Shown here: one piece after another, positions 7,324-15,613 of the stretch
Layout: every line of letters begins with the position of its first letter
Numbering within the stretch: position 1 is the first letter of the stretch
Source: Pelagicoccus albus
GTDB lineage: Bacteria; Verrucomicrobiota; Verrucomicrobiia; Opitutales; Opitutaceae
NCBI RefSeq assembly: GCF_014230145.1
Contig: NZ_JACHVC010000007.1
Span: forward strand, 186,001-250,000
Reading direction: 5' to 3'
Length of the DNA: 64,000 nucleotides
Notes under the pieces: generated by a model
Told to the model about the DNA's origin: nothing
Seen by the model: only the letters and a program-made list of their open reading frames with translations
The model's database searches: none
Program-made: the position numbers and the translations under genes

Positions 7324-7989
7324 CTAGTCCGAAATGACTACCGGACGTGCCCAAGTATCGATAGATCCGCGGCAATGGTGCAGCGAGCCGTAGCTCGTAA
7401 CGGCTCCGTTTAAATCCTTAGGGAAAAGGAAAATGGATCCGATCAGAATTTCGTGTGTAGGGATGCCCAGTAGATTCTGAATCTCCTCGGAGCGAAGAAT
7501 TCCGCCGCTAGACCAGTAATTTGGGATCTTTCTCGCCGTGGCTGCTAGCAACATGTTTTGTACTGCAGATGAAGCTGCAGCTATATGTTCCATATTCTGA
7601 ATACTAGGCTCGAATAGTTGCTCTGTGGCCGAATCACTCGGGTTTGGTATCCAAGTGGTTTGGATCATGTATTCGGCGACCGCTAACATCTGGGGGATCT
7701 TCGTTGTGTTTCCGAGTTCCAGGATCTTTTTCCTTAGCTTGCGGCATTGCTTAGCGTCGAGGTGGTAGCATCGCCAGGGCTGATGTCCCTGCAGGTCGCC
7801 TTTCTTGCTATCTCGGGGTATGGGCTTATGAAAAGGGGCGGCGTCAGCTGCTTTCAGGATCGGTTTTAAATCAAAACTCGGTTCTTCGCCTGTGCTCCAC
7901 GGAGTCTCGCTCAGGGCCTTGGTGGTGCAGCGGGATTGAATGATAGAGTCTAGGATGGAGGGGAGTTGTTCTTGGCGTTCTGGCGTCAT
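7324..7989 (-). CDS. Nitroreductase-family flavoprotein
   Basis: The 221-residue product matches the FMN-dependent nitroreductase fold: an N-terminal SIIQSRCTTKAL segment that binds the FMN phosphate, AAASSAVQNMLLAATA in the middle (about 140-155), YWSSGGILRSEEIQ, and ILIGSIFLFP near the end. Members reduce nitro groups, quinones or similar small molecules with NAD(P)H. It lies upstream of and codirectional with the flavin-transfer genes, but 204 bp apart with the candidate operator between, so it is probably a separate unit. The substrate cannot be read from the sequence. Confidence 0.85.
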   Translation of the reverse strand: MTPERQEQLPSILDSIIQSRCTTKALSETPWSTGEEPSFDLKPILKAADAAPFHKPIPRDSKKGDLQGHQPWRCYHLDAKQCRKLRKKILELGNTTKIPQMLAVAEYMIQTTWIPNPSDSATEQLFEPSIQNMEHIAAASSAVQNMLLAATARKIPNYWSSGGILRSEEIQNLLGIPTHEILIGSIFLFPKDLNGAVTSYGSLHHCRGSIDTWARPVVISD

Positions 7990-8176
7990 TCTCGGTGGTC
8001 AAAATTCGTTTCGAGGTGCCGTAGTCGGCGTTTCGACTTCGTGTGCTTTTCTATCTCTTTATAGCGATCGCTTACGAACTTAGGGGTGCATTGATTTCGT
8101 GCAATCTAGATGCTGACATGTAGTTAGATAAGGGATACCAACGTCTTTCGTGGAGAAGGACGTCTTGGCTGGAAGG

Positions 8177-8344
8177 CTAGGCTTGAAGCTTACGCGCCTT
8201 GCAGAGATGGCTCCCGCAGCTCGCAACGCGAGCGCACTTCCCACAGACGTATTTGGGCCGGGCTACCAAGGACTGGATTTCGTCGAAGTGTTCCTTCATG
8301 TGGACCTTCTTGAGTCCACAGAGCGATTTGATTTTCAGTTTCAT
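8177..8344 (-). CDS. Small zinc-ribbon-like protein, 55 aa
   Basis: The frame from ATG 8344 encodes 55 residues rich in Lys and Cys. It starts MKLKIKSLCGLKKVHMKEH and ends with KYVCGKCARVA, CGSH and LCKARKL. The CxxCAR...C...LCK pattern resembles small conserved bacterial proteins with a CxxC knuckle that I recall only as hypothetical proteins. A further in-frame ATG upstream (8395) is possible, but the conserved part begins at 8344. It lies alone between the nitroreductase and transglutaminase genes. Metal binding is inferred from the four clustered cysteines; the function is unknown. Confidence 0.6.
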   Translation of the reverse strand: MKLKIKSLCGLKKVHMKEHFDEIQSLVARPKYVCGKCARVASCGSHLCKARKLQA

Positions 8345-8457
8345 AGCGGTCGTTAGAGATTCGACAGAATGACTGAAATGGAGGCATACCTCCACTCTGG
8401 GAGGGATTATGGGGACTCTGAAACGGATTTAGCGCTCTCGCCGGTGTTAGGAAGCGA

Positions 8458-9342
8458 TCAACGAGAATCCATGGGTTGCATGGTTACCTGAACGGAGACG
8501 ACTTGGTTCCCGCCCCCGGTTACCGCTCCGCCGAGCATGCTTACATCCGAGTAGTCCCGACCATGGGCGACTCTTACATGCTGGTCTCCGCAGACGATAT
8601 TATTGGTGGGGTCTAGATCCATCCAGCCGTACGCAGGGTCAAAAACGGAAACCCAAGCATGGGATGCGTCCGCTCCGACCAGTCTTTCCTCGCCCTCGGG
8701 TGGGTGGGTCAGGATGTATCCGCTCACGTATCTGGCGGCGACTTTGCAACTGCGGAGGGCTGCGATCATGAGGTGGGCGAAATCTTGGCAAACTCCTCGC
8801 TTATCTCGTATGATTTGGCTGACCGGGGTGTTTATATCCGTCGCCTTGGAGTCGAATTCGAATTCGGTATCGAAGGCTTCTAGCATTTCGGCGAGAGAGT
8901 CGCCTATCGGTTTTTGCGCTTCGAAGAACCGTTTTCCGAAGGTTTCCACCTCGGGTAAGTCCGGGGTGGCTTCGGTATGGTAGAGGAAGGGTTTGGTGTC
9001 GACGTGAGAGGGGTGGGAGTAGTCTAGGTGGGCTGCCTTGACCTGGGCCCAGGTGCTCTTGAGAGCGAACATGTCAGGGGTGCTCCGCATGACCTCTACC
9101 AGACTTCGAGCGTCCACTACCAACGACTCATGGCTCTCCTGTATGGAGAAGGTATGCATGGTGTTTTCGAAAAAATCGATCCGTTCGATCAGATCAGAAC
9201 TTGAAGGCTCGGTTTTTAGCGAAAAATGCTGGCACACTTGCTGAGCGTCGTTGAGCGGCTTGAGGTGGGCAGAGTGGTGCGACGTAGATACCGGAAACTG
9301 GTAGTCGTAAATGGTGCGGTGCTGGATCTGGTAGCGTGCCAT
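8458..9342 (-). CDS. Transglutaminase-like protein (putative cysteine amidase/peptidase)
   Basis: The 294-residue protein has the bacterial transglutaminase N-terminal beta region (about 1-80) and a papain-like transglutaminase core. The catalytic triad is visible: C185 in RGVCQDFAH, H228 in ASHAWVSV and D244 in DLDPTNN. No signal peptide is present, so it is cytoplasmic. It starts 1 bp after the stop of the ATP-grasp/alpha-E fusion gene, so the two are cotranscribed. In such loci (amidoligase work of Iyer, Aravind and colleagues) the transglutaminase is thought to cut or transfer amide bonds made by the ATP-grasp partner. The substrate is unknown. Confidence 0.92.
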   Translation of the reverse strand: MARYQIQHRTIYDYQFPVSTSHHSAHLKPLNDAQQVCQHFSLKTEPSSSDLIERIDFFENTMHTFSIQESHESLVVDARSLVEVMRSTPDMFALKSTWAQVKAAHLDYSHPSHVDTKPFLYHTEATPDLPEVETFGKRFFEAQKPIGDSLAEMLEAFDTEFEFDSKATDINTPVSQIIRDKRGVCQDFAHLMIAALRSCKVAARYVSGYILTHPPEGEERLVGADASHAWVSVFDPAYGWMDLDPTNNIVCGDQHVRVAHGRDYSDVSMLGGAVTGGGNQVVSVQVTMQPMDSR

Positions 9343-9343
9343 A

Positions 9344-11908
9344 TCAACCGAGGTTTATTTGCGCCGACTGTCGGACCTGGGGTTGCGTATGAGCGAAGTA
9401 GGTGCTCTCGATGTGTGACCCAAGCAAGCCAAGATTGGTGATTATTTCTTGGAAGAACGTATCGAGCTTTCCGCCTTCTCCTCTCGAGTCGATGGTGAAG
9501 GCTGAGATATCGGCGAGGGCTACGCTGCTGAAAACTCGGAGGGCGGTTTGGTCAATCGGGTTTCTCTCGCCGTTTATGGCGTGAGGGAGCTCTGCGAGCA
9601 GGTTTTTCAGCTGTTGGGCTTGGAAGGCGAGGGCTCTCGGATTATCGTAGTCGAGACAAATGACATCGAGTGTGTTGATATCTGTGTATGTATTCAGATA
9701 TCTACGACGGTAAGTCATAGCGCTGTCCGCCCAGGCTAGAAGTTTTGGGATTAGGATTTCGTCGTCCTTTTCGCGTCCAATGAAACTGCTTTGCAGCATG
9801 TTGGCGATAACTCCTGCCCTCTCAATTCGTCTGCCAATCTCGAGGAAACGCCATCCTTGAGTGCGAGTGGTGTTCTCCATGAGATTTCCGATGAAGGCGG
9901 ATAGAGCTTCTAGGGAGTGTTCCAAGAGCTCTATTGTGGCGTTGTCGTAGACTGAATGGTCCTGGTTCTTGGTCGCCTGGGTGATGTCGCGCATGGCGAC
10001 CAGTCGCTTCCAGGTATCGGTCGAAAGTCGCTCCTTCGCTTTGCTGGCAGTTCGCTCGACAGAGGCGATTGTGGAAATCAAACTGTCGCTGTTGTTTTCG
10101 TTGAACAAGGCTTCCAGAATCGCCTCTTCTGTTTTTGCCGTATTAAGGGTGGTGCCTTTGTGGGATAGGAAACCGGAAATGTTTTGGTTGGAAGGAACGA
10201 TTTGCTCCAGGAAGGGGATGGCGACCTTTTGGTTTTCGGGGGCGGATTCCTCGGCTAGGATCGTCCACAGGGAATGGAGAACGCGTGTACGCGACTCGGC
10301 ACGTTCGATATAGCGACCTAGCCAGAAGAGATTGTCCGCTGAGCGGCTTGGCAGCTCGCTTTGGGATTTTTGTAAAGAGGAGACGGATACGTGGGCGACC
10401 GGACGTTTTTCCTGAACGCCCTTGTGCTTGGATTTTCCGACAACCCAGACGTCTTTGGAGGTTCCACCTCCGGCTGTCGTGATTGAAAGGTCGGTCACTG
10501 ACTTCGAGTAGCGCGCCAGTCCACCCGGCATCATTTTCCATCCGTCCTCTGTGGCCACCAGGAACACGCGTAACTTTGAGTGGCGGGACACCAGTTTGTA
10601 GCCGTCGGCAACGGGTATCGTGGAAGCGGATACGATTTCTTGCCCGCAGTACGCCTCGGGGCGATGGTTGATGCGGGCGATCAAATCCTGCTTCTCCGCA
10701 GTCGTCAGATTGGGACCGAACTGAGAGTTTATGCCGGACGCCCAGAAGGTGGGCTTGATGGCGAGGCGATCGATGTTGTCGATGACGAACTTCTTTTCGC
10801 TCTCCTGACCGCACCACCAAGTCGCGACCGACGGAATTTCGAGGGATTCGCCTAGGAAATTGCGGCTAAACCAGGGCAGGAAGGCGAGCAGGGACGAGGT
10901 TTGTACGAAGCCGGATCCAAGCGAATTGGATACGGAGAGATTTCCTTGCCTGACTGCGTTGGTTAGACCGGGCACGCCGATAAGCGAGTCGGAGCGGAGC
11001 TCTAGCGGGTCGCAAAATTGGGAATTTACTCTACGCAGCAACACGTCGACTCTCTGCACACCGCCGATAGTCTTCATGTAAAGCTGGTTGTTGCGGACGG
11101 TTAGGTCCGCTCCCTCTGCAAGCGTGTAACCCAAGTTGCGGGCTAGGAAATTGTGTTCGAAATAGGTCTCGTCCGTAGGACCTGGGGTGAGAAGGGCGAC
11201 ATTTGGGTTGTCGGAACGGAAAGGGCTGAGCGACTCGACTGCGCGCGAGAAGGCGTTTACGAATGGCTGTAGAGAAGCGACCTCCATTGCCTGCATCAGT
11301 TTGGGCAGGGTTCTGGTTGCCAGCATGCGATTTGCGAGGGCGTAACCTAGTCCCGAAGCAGGCTCCACGCGGTCCCCGAGAACGATCCAACTGCCATCGG
11401 GGCCTCGGGTTAGATCTGCGGAGTAGATTTGTATATGCTTGTGACGATGGCTAACCAGCCCGTGGCAAGGAGGGTGAAAGGATGGATTGCCGTAGAGAAT
11501 GTACGGATGCATGCCCCCGGAGCGAAGCAGGGTCTGGCGGCCGTAGACATCTTCCAGCACGAGATTCAGGAGGTGGACACGTTGAGAGAGGCGCTCTTCC
11601 AAGTCCTCGATCTCTTTTGCGTCCAGCATGAGGGGAAGGAGGTCGAGGCTCCACTGGCGTTGGTGTTCGGCCTGGTTGTCTTGGTAGACGTTGTAAGTGA
11701 TGCCGTTCTCTTTGATCAGCTCATCGAGCTGCTGATGGCGCTGTTGCCAGGATCCTTCGTCTATCTTGCTTAACTGACTGGCCGCGGCGTCCCAGTGTGG
11801 GCGTGGTTTCCCATTTGTATCCAGATACTCGTCGTACTCTCCGGATGGGGCTACATAGGAGTCCATCCAGTTCTTGCTGGTACTATTGTTTCGAGAGGGA
11901 GGAGGCAT
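9344..11908 (-). CDS. Circularly permuted ATP-grasp fused to alpha-E domain
   Basis: The 854-residue protein joins a type-2 circularly permuted ATP-grasp domain (about residues 70-490) to an alpha-helical alpha-E domain (about 521-840, starting SRSADNLFWLGRYIERAE). It corresponds to the two separate proteins encoded at 13274-14710 and 12251-13240. ATP-grasp proteins of this group are predicted amide ligases. Compared with the stand-alone paralogue, this copy has VLGDRVEPASG and YALANR where the other has [11 protein letters not shown] and YMIENR, and it lacks the Gly-rich AGGYGM loop, so its nucleotide site is divergent. It forms an operon with the transglutaminase gene 1 bp downstream. Confidence 0.92.
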   Translation of the reverse strand: MPPPSRNNSTSKNWMDSYVAPSGEYDEYLDTNGKPRPHWDAAASQLSKIDEGSWQQRHQQLDELIKENGITYNVYQDNQAEHQRQWSLDLLPLMLDAKEIEDLEERLSQRVHLLNLVLEDVYGRQTLLRSGGMHPYILYGNPSFHPPCHGLVSHRHKHIQIYSADLTRGPDGSWIVLGDRVEPASGLGYALANRMLATRTLPKLMQAMEVASLQPFVNAFSRAVESLSPFRSDNPNVALLTPGPTDETYFEHNFLARNLGYTLAEGADLTVRNNQLYMKTIGGVQRVDVLLRRVNSQFCDPLELRSDSLIGVPGLTNAVRQGNLSVSNSLGSGFVQTSSLLAFLPWFSRNFLGESLEIPSVATWWCGQESEKKFVIDNIDRLAIKPTFWASGINSQFGPNLTTAEKQDLIARINHRPEAYCGQEIVSASTIPVADGYKLVSRHSKLRVFLVATEDGWKMMPGGLARYSKSVTDLSITTAGGGTSKDVWVVGKSKHKGVQEKRPVAHVSVSSLQKSQSELPSRSADNLFWLGRYIERAESRTRVLHSLWTILAEESAPENQKVAIPFLEQIVPSNQNISGFLSHKGTTLNTAKTEEAILEALFNENNSDSLISTIASVERTASKAKERLSTDTWKRLVAMRDITQATKNQDHSVYDNATIELLEHSLEALSAFIGNLMENTTRTQGWRFLEIGRRIERAGVIANMLQSSFIGREKDDEILIPKLLAWADSAMTYRRRYLNTYTDINTLDVICLDYDNPRALAFQAQQLKNLLAELPHAINGERNPIDQTALRVFSSVALADISAFTIDSRGEGGKLDTFFQEIITNLGLLGSHIESTYFAHTQPQVRQSAQINLG

Positions 11909-12250
11909 TCTTGTCGGTCAAAATTCGCTATCGGAATCGGGATAGTGTGCTTGCCCAAAGGGTAGTCAAGTTGCCACGGAAGTCTAAATTTTAGAGTAAA
12001 GTAAAAGGGTATCTGGTTTGGGAGAAAACCTTAAGAGTCGCTGGGTATCGCGAGGTGGTTTTCGCTTACTCCAAGGTGTTTTCGCTCCCATTTCTCGGCA
12101 GCCGTTGGTAGTCTGCCTGATCAGCTGCTGCCTACGAGCTTGATCCAGCTGTCGTAAGCGCTGCTCGCAAAAGTGGAGACGCAATTTGGGGGACTACCGG
12201 TCTAGGATTCAGCAGTGTCAGCTGTGCCCGTTTGACTCCGGGTAGGAAGA
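11909..12250. other. 342-bp non-coding stretch between the two ATP-grasp/alpha-E operons
   Basis: No convincing gene is present. The minus-strand 66-codon frame here is Arg/Gln-rich with no family features. A TTGACT hexamer (minus strand, 11969-11964), about 60 bp before the ATP-grasp/alpha-E fusion start, could be part of its promoter, but no good -10 box follows. GGTGGTTTTCGCT and AGGTGTTTTCGCT form a short imperfect direct repeat near 12054-12086. No terminator was seen for the upstream alpha-E gene. Confidence 0.4.
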
Positions 12251-13240
12251 TTACACCTCTGTGAGCTCGGCGGCGGGGTCGTAGATGCCGCCGCCCATGT
12301 ATTGCTTGCTCATTTCGGACGCGATGTCTGCGAGATCGTCTTCGATTTCCTTGATCAGCTTATCTCCTTTGGTTCCCTCTAGGTCGGCAGCTGTGGAGTA
12401 GTTTAACTTTGCCACTAGTTTGCCTGTTAGACGCTCTGACTCGTTCGAGTAATGAGAAGTTGGGCAACCTGAAATGGCATGCATAGCTCCTTGCAGCCTC
12501 TGCACGCAGTGGAGAGTGGAGCGAGGGAAAGTTCTGGAAAGCAGGAGGAATCGTTTAATCAAAAGTGGATCCACCTCTGCCGAGAAGTCGTGCTGAAATG
12601 CCTCGAACCCGGAGCAGCCACGAAGAATAGCGGCTAGTTGGGCAGCCTCGAGGGTTTCGTCTACTTGTTTGTCGCCCCTCGCCATATACGTCTTGGTATC
12701 AAGGATACGGCAGGTTTTGTCGGCTCGCTCGATTTGGCGACCACAAACGATGTATTCAAATCCCAATTCATGAGGGAAGGTTGACTCAATAATGCCTTGG
12801 AAAAGGAGGGTGGATTCCTTGATAGCCTGGAAGAATCCGAAGTTTATCTCGCTACAAACCTGATTCGCGTCTGCGCGTTTCACATAGAGGTAGAGCTTGT
12901 TCAGAGTCTCCCACATTTCCGAGGAGATCTGGTCGCGGATCATACGAGCGTTTTCTCGAGCTGCGGCTATACAGCTGTAGACTGAGCTCGGGTTGTCCGA
13001 GTTGAAGGTCAGAAACTCGGTAACGTTGTAGCTGCTTCGTTCTTTGTAGAGCGAGTCGAACAACGCCTCGTCGCCGAGACTGCGCAGCAGCGGTTTCCAG
13101 TGTTGGTATCCGACTTCCTCGCTGGAGTTTTCGGATTCGAGTAAGGTTTGGTGGGTGACGTCTACCAAGCGTACGATATTTTCCGCACGTTCGGTGTAAC
13201 GGCTCATCCAGAAAAGGGAGTCAGCGACGCGACAGAGCAT
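12251..13240 (-). CDS. Alpha-E domain protein
   Basis: The 329-residue all-helical protein starts MLCRVADSLFWMSRYTERAENIVRL, the hallmark of the alpha-E family, and has the second motif CGRQIERADKTCRIL in its middle (about residues 173-188). The fold has no known catalytic activity; it is found almost only beside or fused to circularly permuted ATP-grasp proteins and transglutaminases. It lies 33 bp downstream of the stand-alone ATP-grasp gene on the same strand and presumably acts in the same complex. The C-terminal region of the 854-residue protein at 9344-11908 is its paralogue. Confidence 0.92.
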   Translation of the reverse strand: MLCRVADSLFWMSRYTERAENIVRLVDVTHQTLLESENSSEEVGYQHWKPLLRSLGDEALFDSLYKERSSYNVTEFLTFNSDNPSSVYSCIAAARENARMIRDQISSEMWETLNKLYLYVKRADANQVCSEINFGFFQAIKESTLLFQGIIESTFPHELGFEYIVCGRQIERADKTCRILDTKTYMARGDKQVDETLEAAQLAAILRGCSGFEAFQHDFSAEVDPLLIKRFLLLSRTFPRSTLHCVQRLQGAMHAISGCPTSHYSNESERLTGKLVAKLNYSTAADLEGTKGDKLIKEIEDDLADIASEMSKQYMGGGIYDPAAELTEV

Positions 13241-13273
13241 GGTGATACTAATTAAATGTTGGGTACGTTGGGG

Positions 13274-14710
13274 CTATTTGTCTTGTTTCAGGACCCAGGT
13301 GTCTTTGGAGCCCCCGCCTTGGGACGAGTTCACGACTAGGGAGCCCTTGCGCAGAGCGACTCGGGTAAGTCCTCCGGGCATCACTCTTACTTTGTCCCCG
13401 TATAGGATGTAAGGTCGTAAATCGATGTGTCTGCCATCGAATTCCTTATCGCAGTAGGTTGGGTGGCGCGAGAGCGAGATGGGCGTTTGGGCGATGAAAT
13501 CTCTTGGGTGCGCTTTGACCTTCTTCTTGAAGTCTTCCACCTCGGCCTTCGTGGCCTTTGGCCCGATCAGCATGCCGTAGCCGCCTGCTTCGTTGGCTGC
13601 TTTTATGACGAGCTTGTCCGCATTTTCCAAAGTGTAGTCCAGATCTTCCTTTTTGTATGGGAGCCAGGTCTTCACGTTGGGCAGGATGGGCTCCTGATCC
13701 AAGTAGTACTTGATCATATCCGGGACGAAGCAGTAGGTCACTTTGTCGTCGGCGATTCCGGTGCCGACCGCATTTGCCAAGCCAACGTTTCCGGCTCGGT
13801 AGGCTTGCATGAGGCCGGGGACGCCGAGTACGGAGTCTTTGCGGAAGGCTTTGGGATCCAGGAAGTCGTCGTCGATACGTCGATACAGGACATCCACCTT
13901 CTTCAGGCCCACAGTGGTCTTCATGTATACGAAGTCGTTTTTAACCACCAAATCTTGGCCCTGGACAATTTCTACCCCCATTTGGCGGGCTAGGAAGCAG
14001 TGTTCGAAGTAGGCGCTGTTATATACGCCGGGAGTGAGGACGGCCACGGTCGGGTTGTCGCTCTCGTTTGGACTGGCGAATTTAAGCGTCTTCAGGAGCT
14101 GGTCGGGATAGTCCAGGACTGAGCGGACACCTGACTTCGGGAAGAAACGCGGGAAGGCTCGCTTCATTACGTTTCGGTTTTCGATCATGTAGGAGACGCC
14201 GGAAGGGCAGCGTCCATTGTCCTCTAGTACGAGGTAGTCTCCGTTGTCGTCGCGGATCAAGTCCGTACCGCAAATGTGGATGTAGATATCGTTGGGAGGG
14301 CTGAAGTCTCGCATCTCTTTGCGGAAGTGTTTCCCGGTTGCGAGAACCTCGGCTGGAATAATGCCGTCTTTGACGATCTTCTGCTCGTGGTAGATATCTT
14401 TTAGAAATAGGTTCAGGGCTACGATGCGCTGAGTGAGACCCTCTTCGAGCATGGTCCACTCTTTGTTAGGGATGATGCGGGGCATTAGGTCGAACGGGAA
14501 TATTCGCTCGGTGCTTTCTTCGTCCCCGTAAACAGTGAAGGTGACGCCTTGTTGTAGGAGAGACAGATCGACGGCCTCTCGCTTTTGGTCGAACTCGGCT
14601 GTGCTCAGGGTCTTGAGCCGCTGAAAAATGCCTTCGTAGTGGGGTCTGGGTTTTCCGTCTTTTTCGAACATTTCGTCGAAGAAGCCGGTATGGTCGTATT
14701 CAATCTGCAT
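13274..14710 (-). CDS. Circularly permuted type-2 ATP-grasp protein (putative amide ligase)
   Basis: The 478-residue protein matches the stand-alone CP-ATP-grasp-2 family over its whole length. Visible motifs include [17 protein letters not shown] with ENRNV (about residues 158-180), [44 protein letters not shown] (Gly-rich nucleotide loop) and [12 protein letters not shown] near the end. Family members are predicted to ligate a carboxylate to an amine using ATP. It heads a two-gene operon with the alpha-E gene (33-bp gap). The paralogous fusion at 9344-11908 follows downstream. The bases before its ATG are pyrimidine-rich and contain no Shine-Dalgarno sequence. Confidence 0.93.
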   Translation of the reverse strand: MQIEYDHTGFFDEMFEKDGKPRPHYEGIFQRLKTLSTAEFDQKREAVDLSLLQQGVTFTVYGDEESTERIFPFDLMPRIIPNKEWTMLEEGLTQRIVALNLFLKDIYHEQKIVKDGIIPAEVLATGKHFRKEMRDFSPPNDIYIHICGTDLIRDDNGDYLVLEDNGRCPSGVSYMIENRNVMKRAFPRFFPKSGVRSVLDYPDQLLKTLKFASPNESDNPTVAVLTPGVYNSAYFEHCFLARQMGVEIVQGQDLVVKNDFVYMKTTVGLKKVDVLYRRIDDDFLDPKAFRKDSVLGVPGLMQAYRAGNVGLANAVGTGIADDKVTYCFVPDMIKYYLDQEPILPNVKTWLPYKKEDLDYTLENADKLVIKAANEAGGYGMLIGPKATKAEVEDFKKKVKAHPRDFIAQTPISLSRHPTYCDKEFDGRHIDLRPYILYGDKVRVMPGGLTRVALRKGSLVVNSSQGGGSKDTWVLKQDK

Positions 14711-15037
14711 GAAAGGGAGGAGGTTTTTAAAGTAGATTAGGCGATTAGCATTTCGGATGCCACCACTGCGACTCTAGCCTCGAGTGTCGCATATTTGTCT
14801 GTAGCCTGTATCTCGGCCTTAGGTCATCGGCGACACGCGTCAGAGTGGCAGCCAGCAAAGTAGATTTGTAGCGTAGGCATTAGCAAGATTACACTGCTTG
14901 CGAACGTCGTGTAGTGTGAGTTGCTCTAATTCTCTTTGTTTTAGCTCTCTGGGCGCAACTTTCGATTTGCCCCGCTTAGTTAAAGCGCAATGCTGTTCAA
15001 TTCTTCGTCCTTAAGTATCCAACAGAAAGACTGTATT
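14711..15037. other. 327-bp divergent intergenic region
   Basis: This stretch separates the minus-strand ATP-grasp operon from the plus-strand peroxiredoxin gene and must hold promoters for both. It includes an in-frame ATG at 14990 that would extend the peroxiredoxin by 16 residues lacking any family match. ACACT and AGTGT around 14890-14918 can form a weak hairpin. I see no clear -35/-10 pair and no RNA gene. Confidence 0.4.
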
Positions 15038-15508
15038 ATGGCTATAGCTACTGGCACCAAAGCACCTGATTTTACTTTGAAGAGCAAAAACGATGAAGGC
15101 CTTGCCGACATCACACTAAGCTCGAACTTTGGCTCGTCGGCCACGGTTCTGCTCTTCTTCCCGCTCGCATTCACCAGCGTCTGCCAAGACGAGCTTTGCG
15201 GTATTCGCGATTCTTTGGCTGAGTATTCTAACGTCGACGCGGTGGTCTACGGAATCAGCGTGGATAGCCCCTTCTCGCAAGAGGCTTTTGCGAAAGCGAA
15301 CGGTCTGAATTTTCCCTTGTTGAGCGATTTCAACAAGGAAGTAAGCAAGGCATACGACGTGCTGTTTGAAGACCTTCTAGGATTCAAGGGAGTATCCAAG
15401 CGCTCTGCTTTTGTTATCAGCAGGGACGGGGAAGTTGTTTACTCCGAGTCGAGCGACGATCCCAAGCAGCTGCCAGACTTCGCTGCTATCAAGGCTGCTC
15501 TCGCCTAG
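15038..15508 (+). CDS. Peroxiredoxin (AhpC/TSA, Bcp/AhpE-like)
   Basis: Thiol peroxidase that reduces hydrogen peroxide and organic peroxides in the cytoplasm. The chosen ATG (15038) gives MAIATGTKAPDFTL, the usual peroxiredoxin start; the frame extends upstream to 14990, but the extra residues do not fit. In the resulting 156-residue protein the peroxidatic site is FPLAFTSVC with T46 and C49. A second Cys at 54 gives the CxxxxC spacing of Bcp-type enzymes. The supporting Arg is in GVSKRSAFVI. It lies 105 bp upstream of aconitase, an oxidation-sensitive enzyme, but no shared promoter is evident. Confidence 0.92.
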   Translation: MAIATGTKAPDFTLKSKNDEGLADITLSSNFGSSATVLLFFPLAFTSVCQDELCGIRDSLAEYSNVDAVVYGISVDSPFSQEAFAKANGLNFPLLSDFNKEVSKAYDVLFEDLLGFKGVSKRSAFVISRDGEVVYSESSDDPKQLPDFAAIKAALA

Positions 15509-15613
15509 GGCGTCCTCGCCTTTGAACCTTCGTTCGGCAGGCTTCCCGCTTGTCGGCTTTTGGTTTACTCTGTTCCGACCAATTTGCCTTCCACAACGAC
15601 TGACTAGAAACAA

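Noticed and set aside
7140-7337. 65-codon plus-strand frame ahead of the flavin module
   Set aside because: It overlaps the candidate direct repeats and the nitroreductase 3' end and has no family features.
11984-12184. 66-codon minus-strand frame between the two ATP-grasp operons
   Set aside because: Arg/Gln-rich composition without recognisable domain or ribosome site; looks like a chance frame.
14886-14920. ACACT...AGTGT hairpin ahead of the peroxiredoxin as an OxyR or redox operator
   Set aside because: Only five paired bases, no recognisable OxyR spacing.
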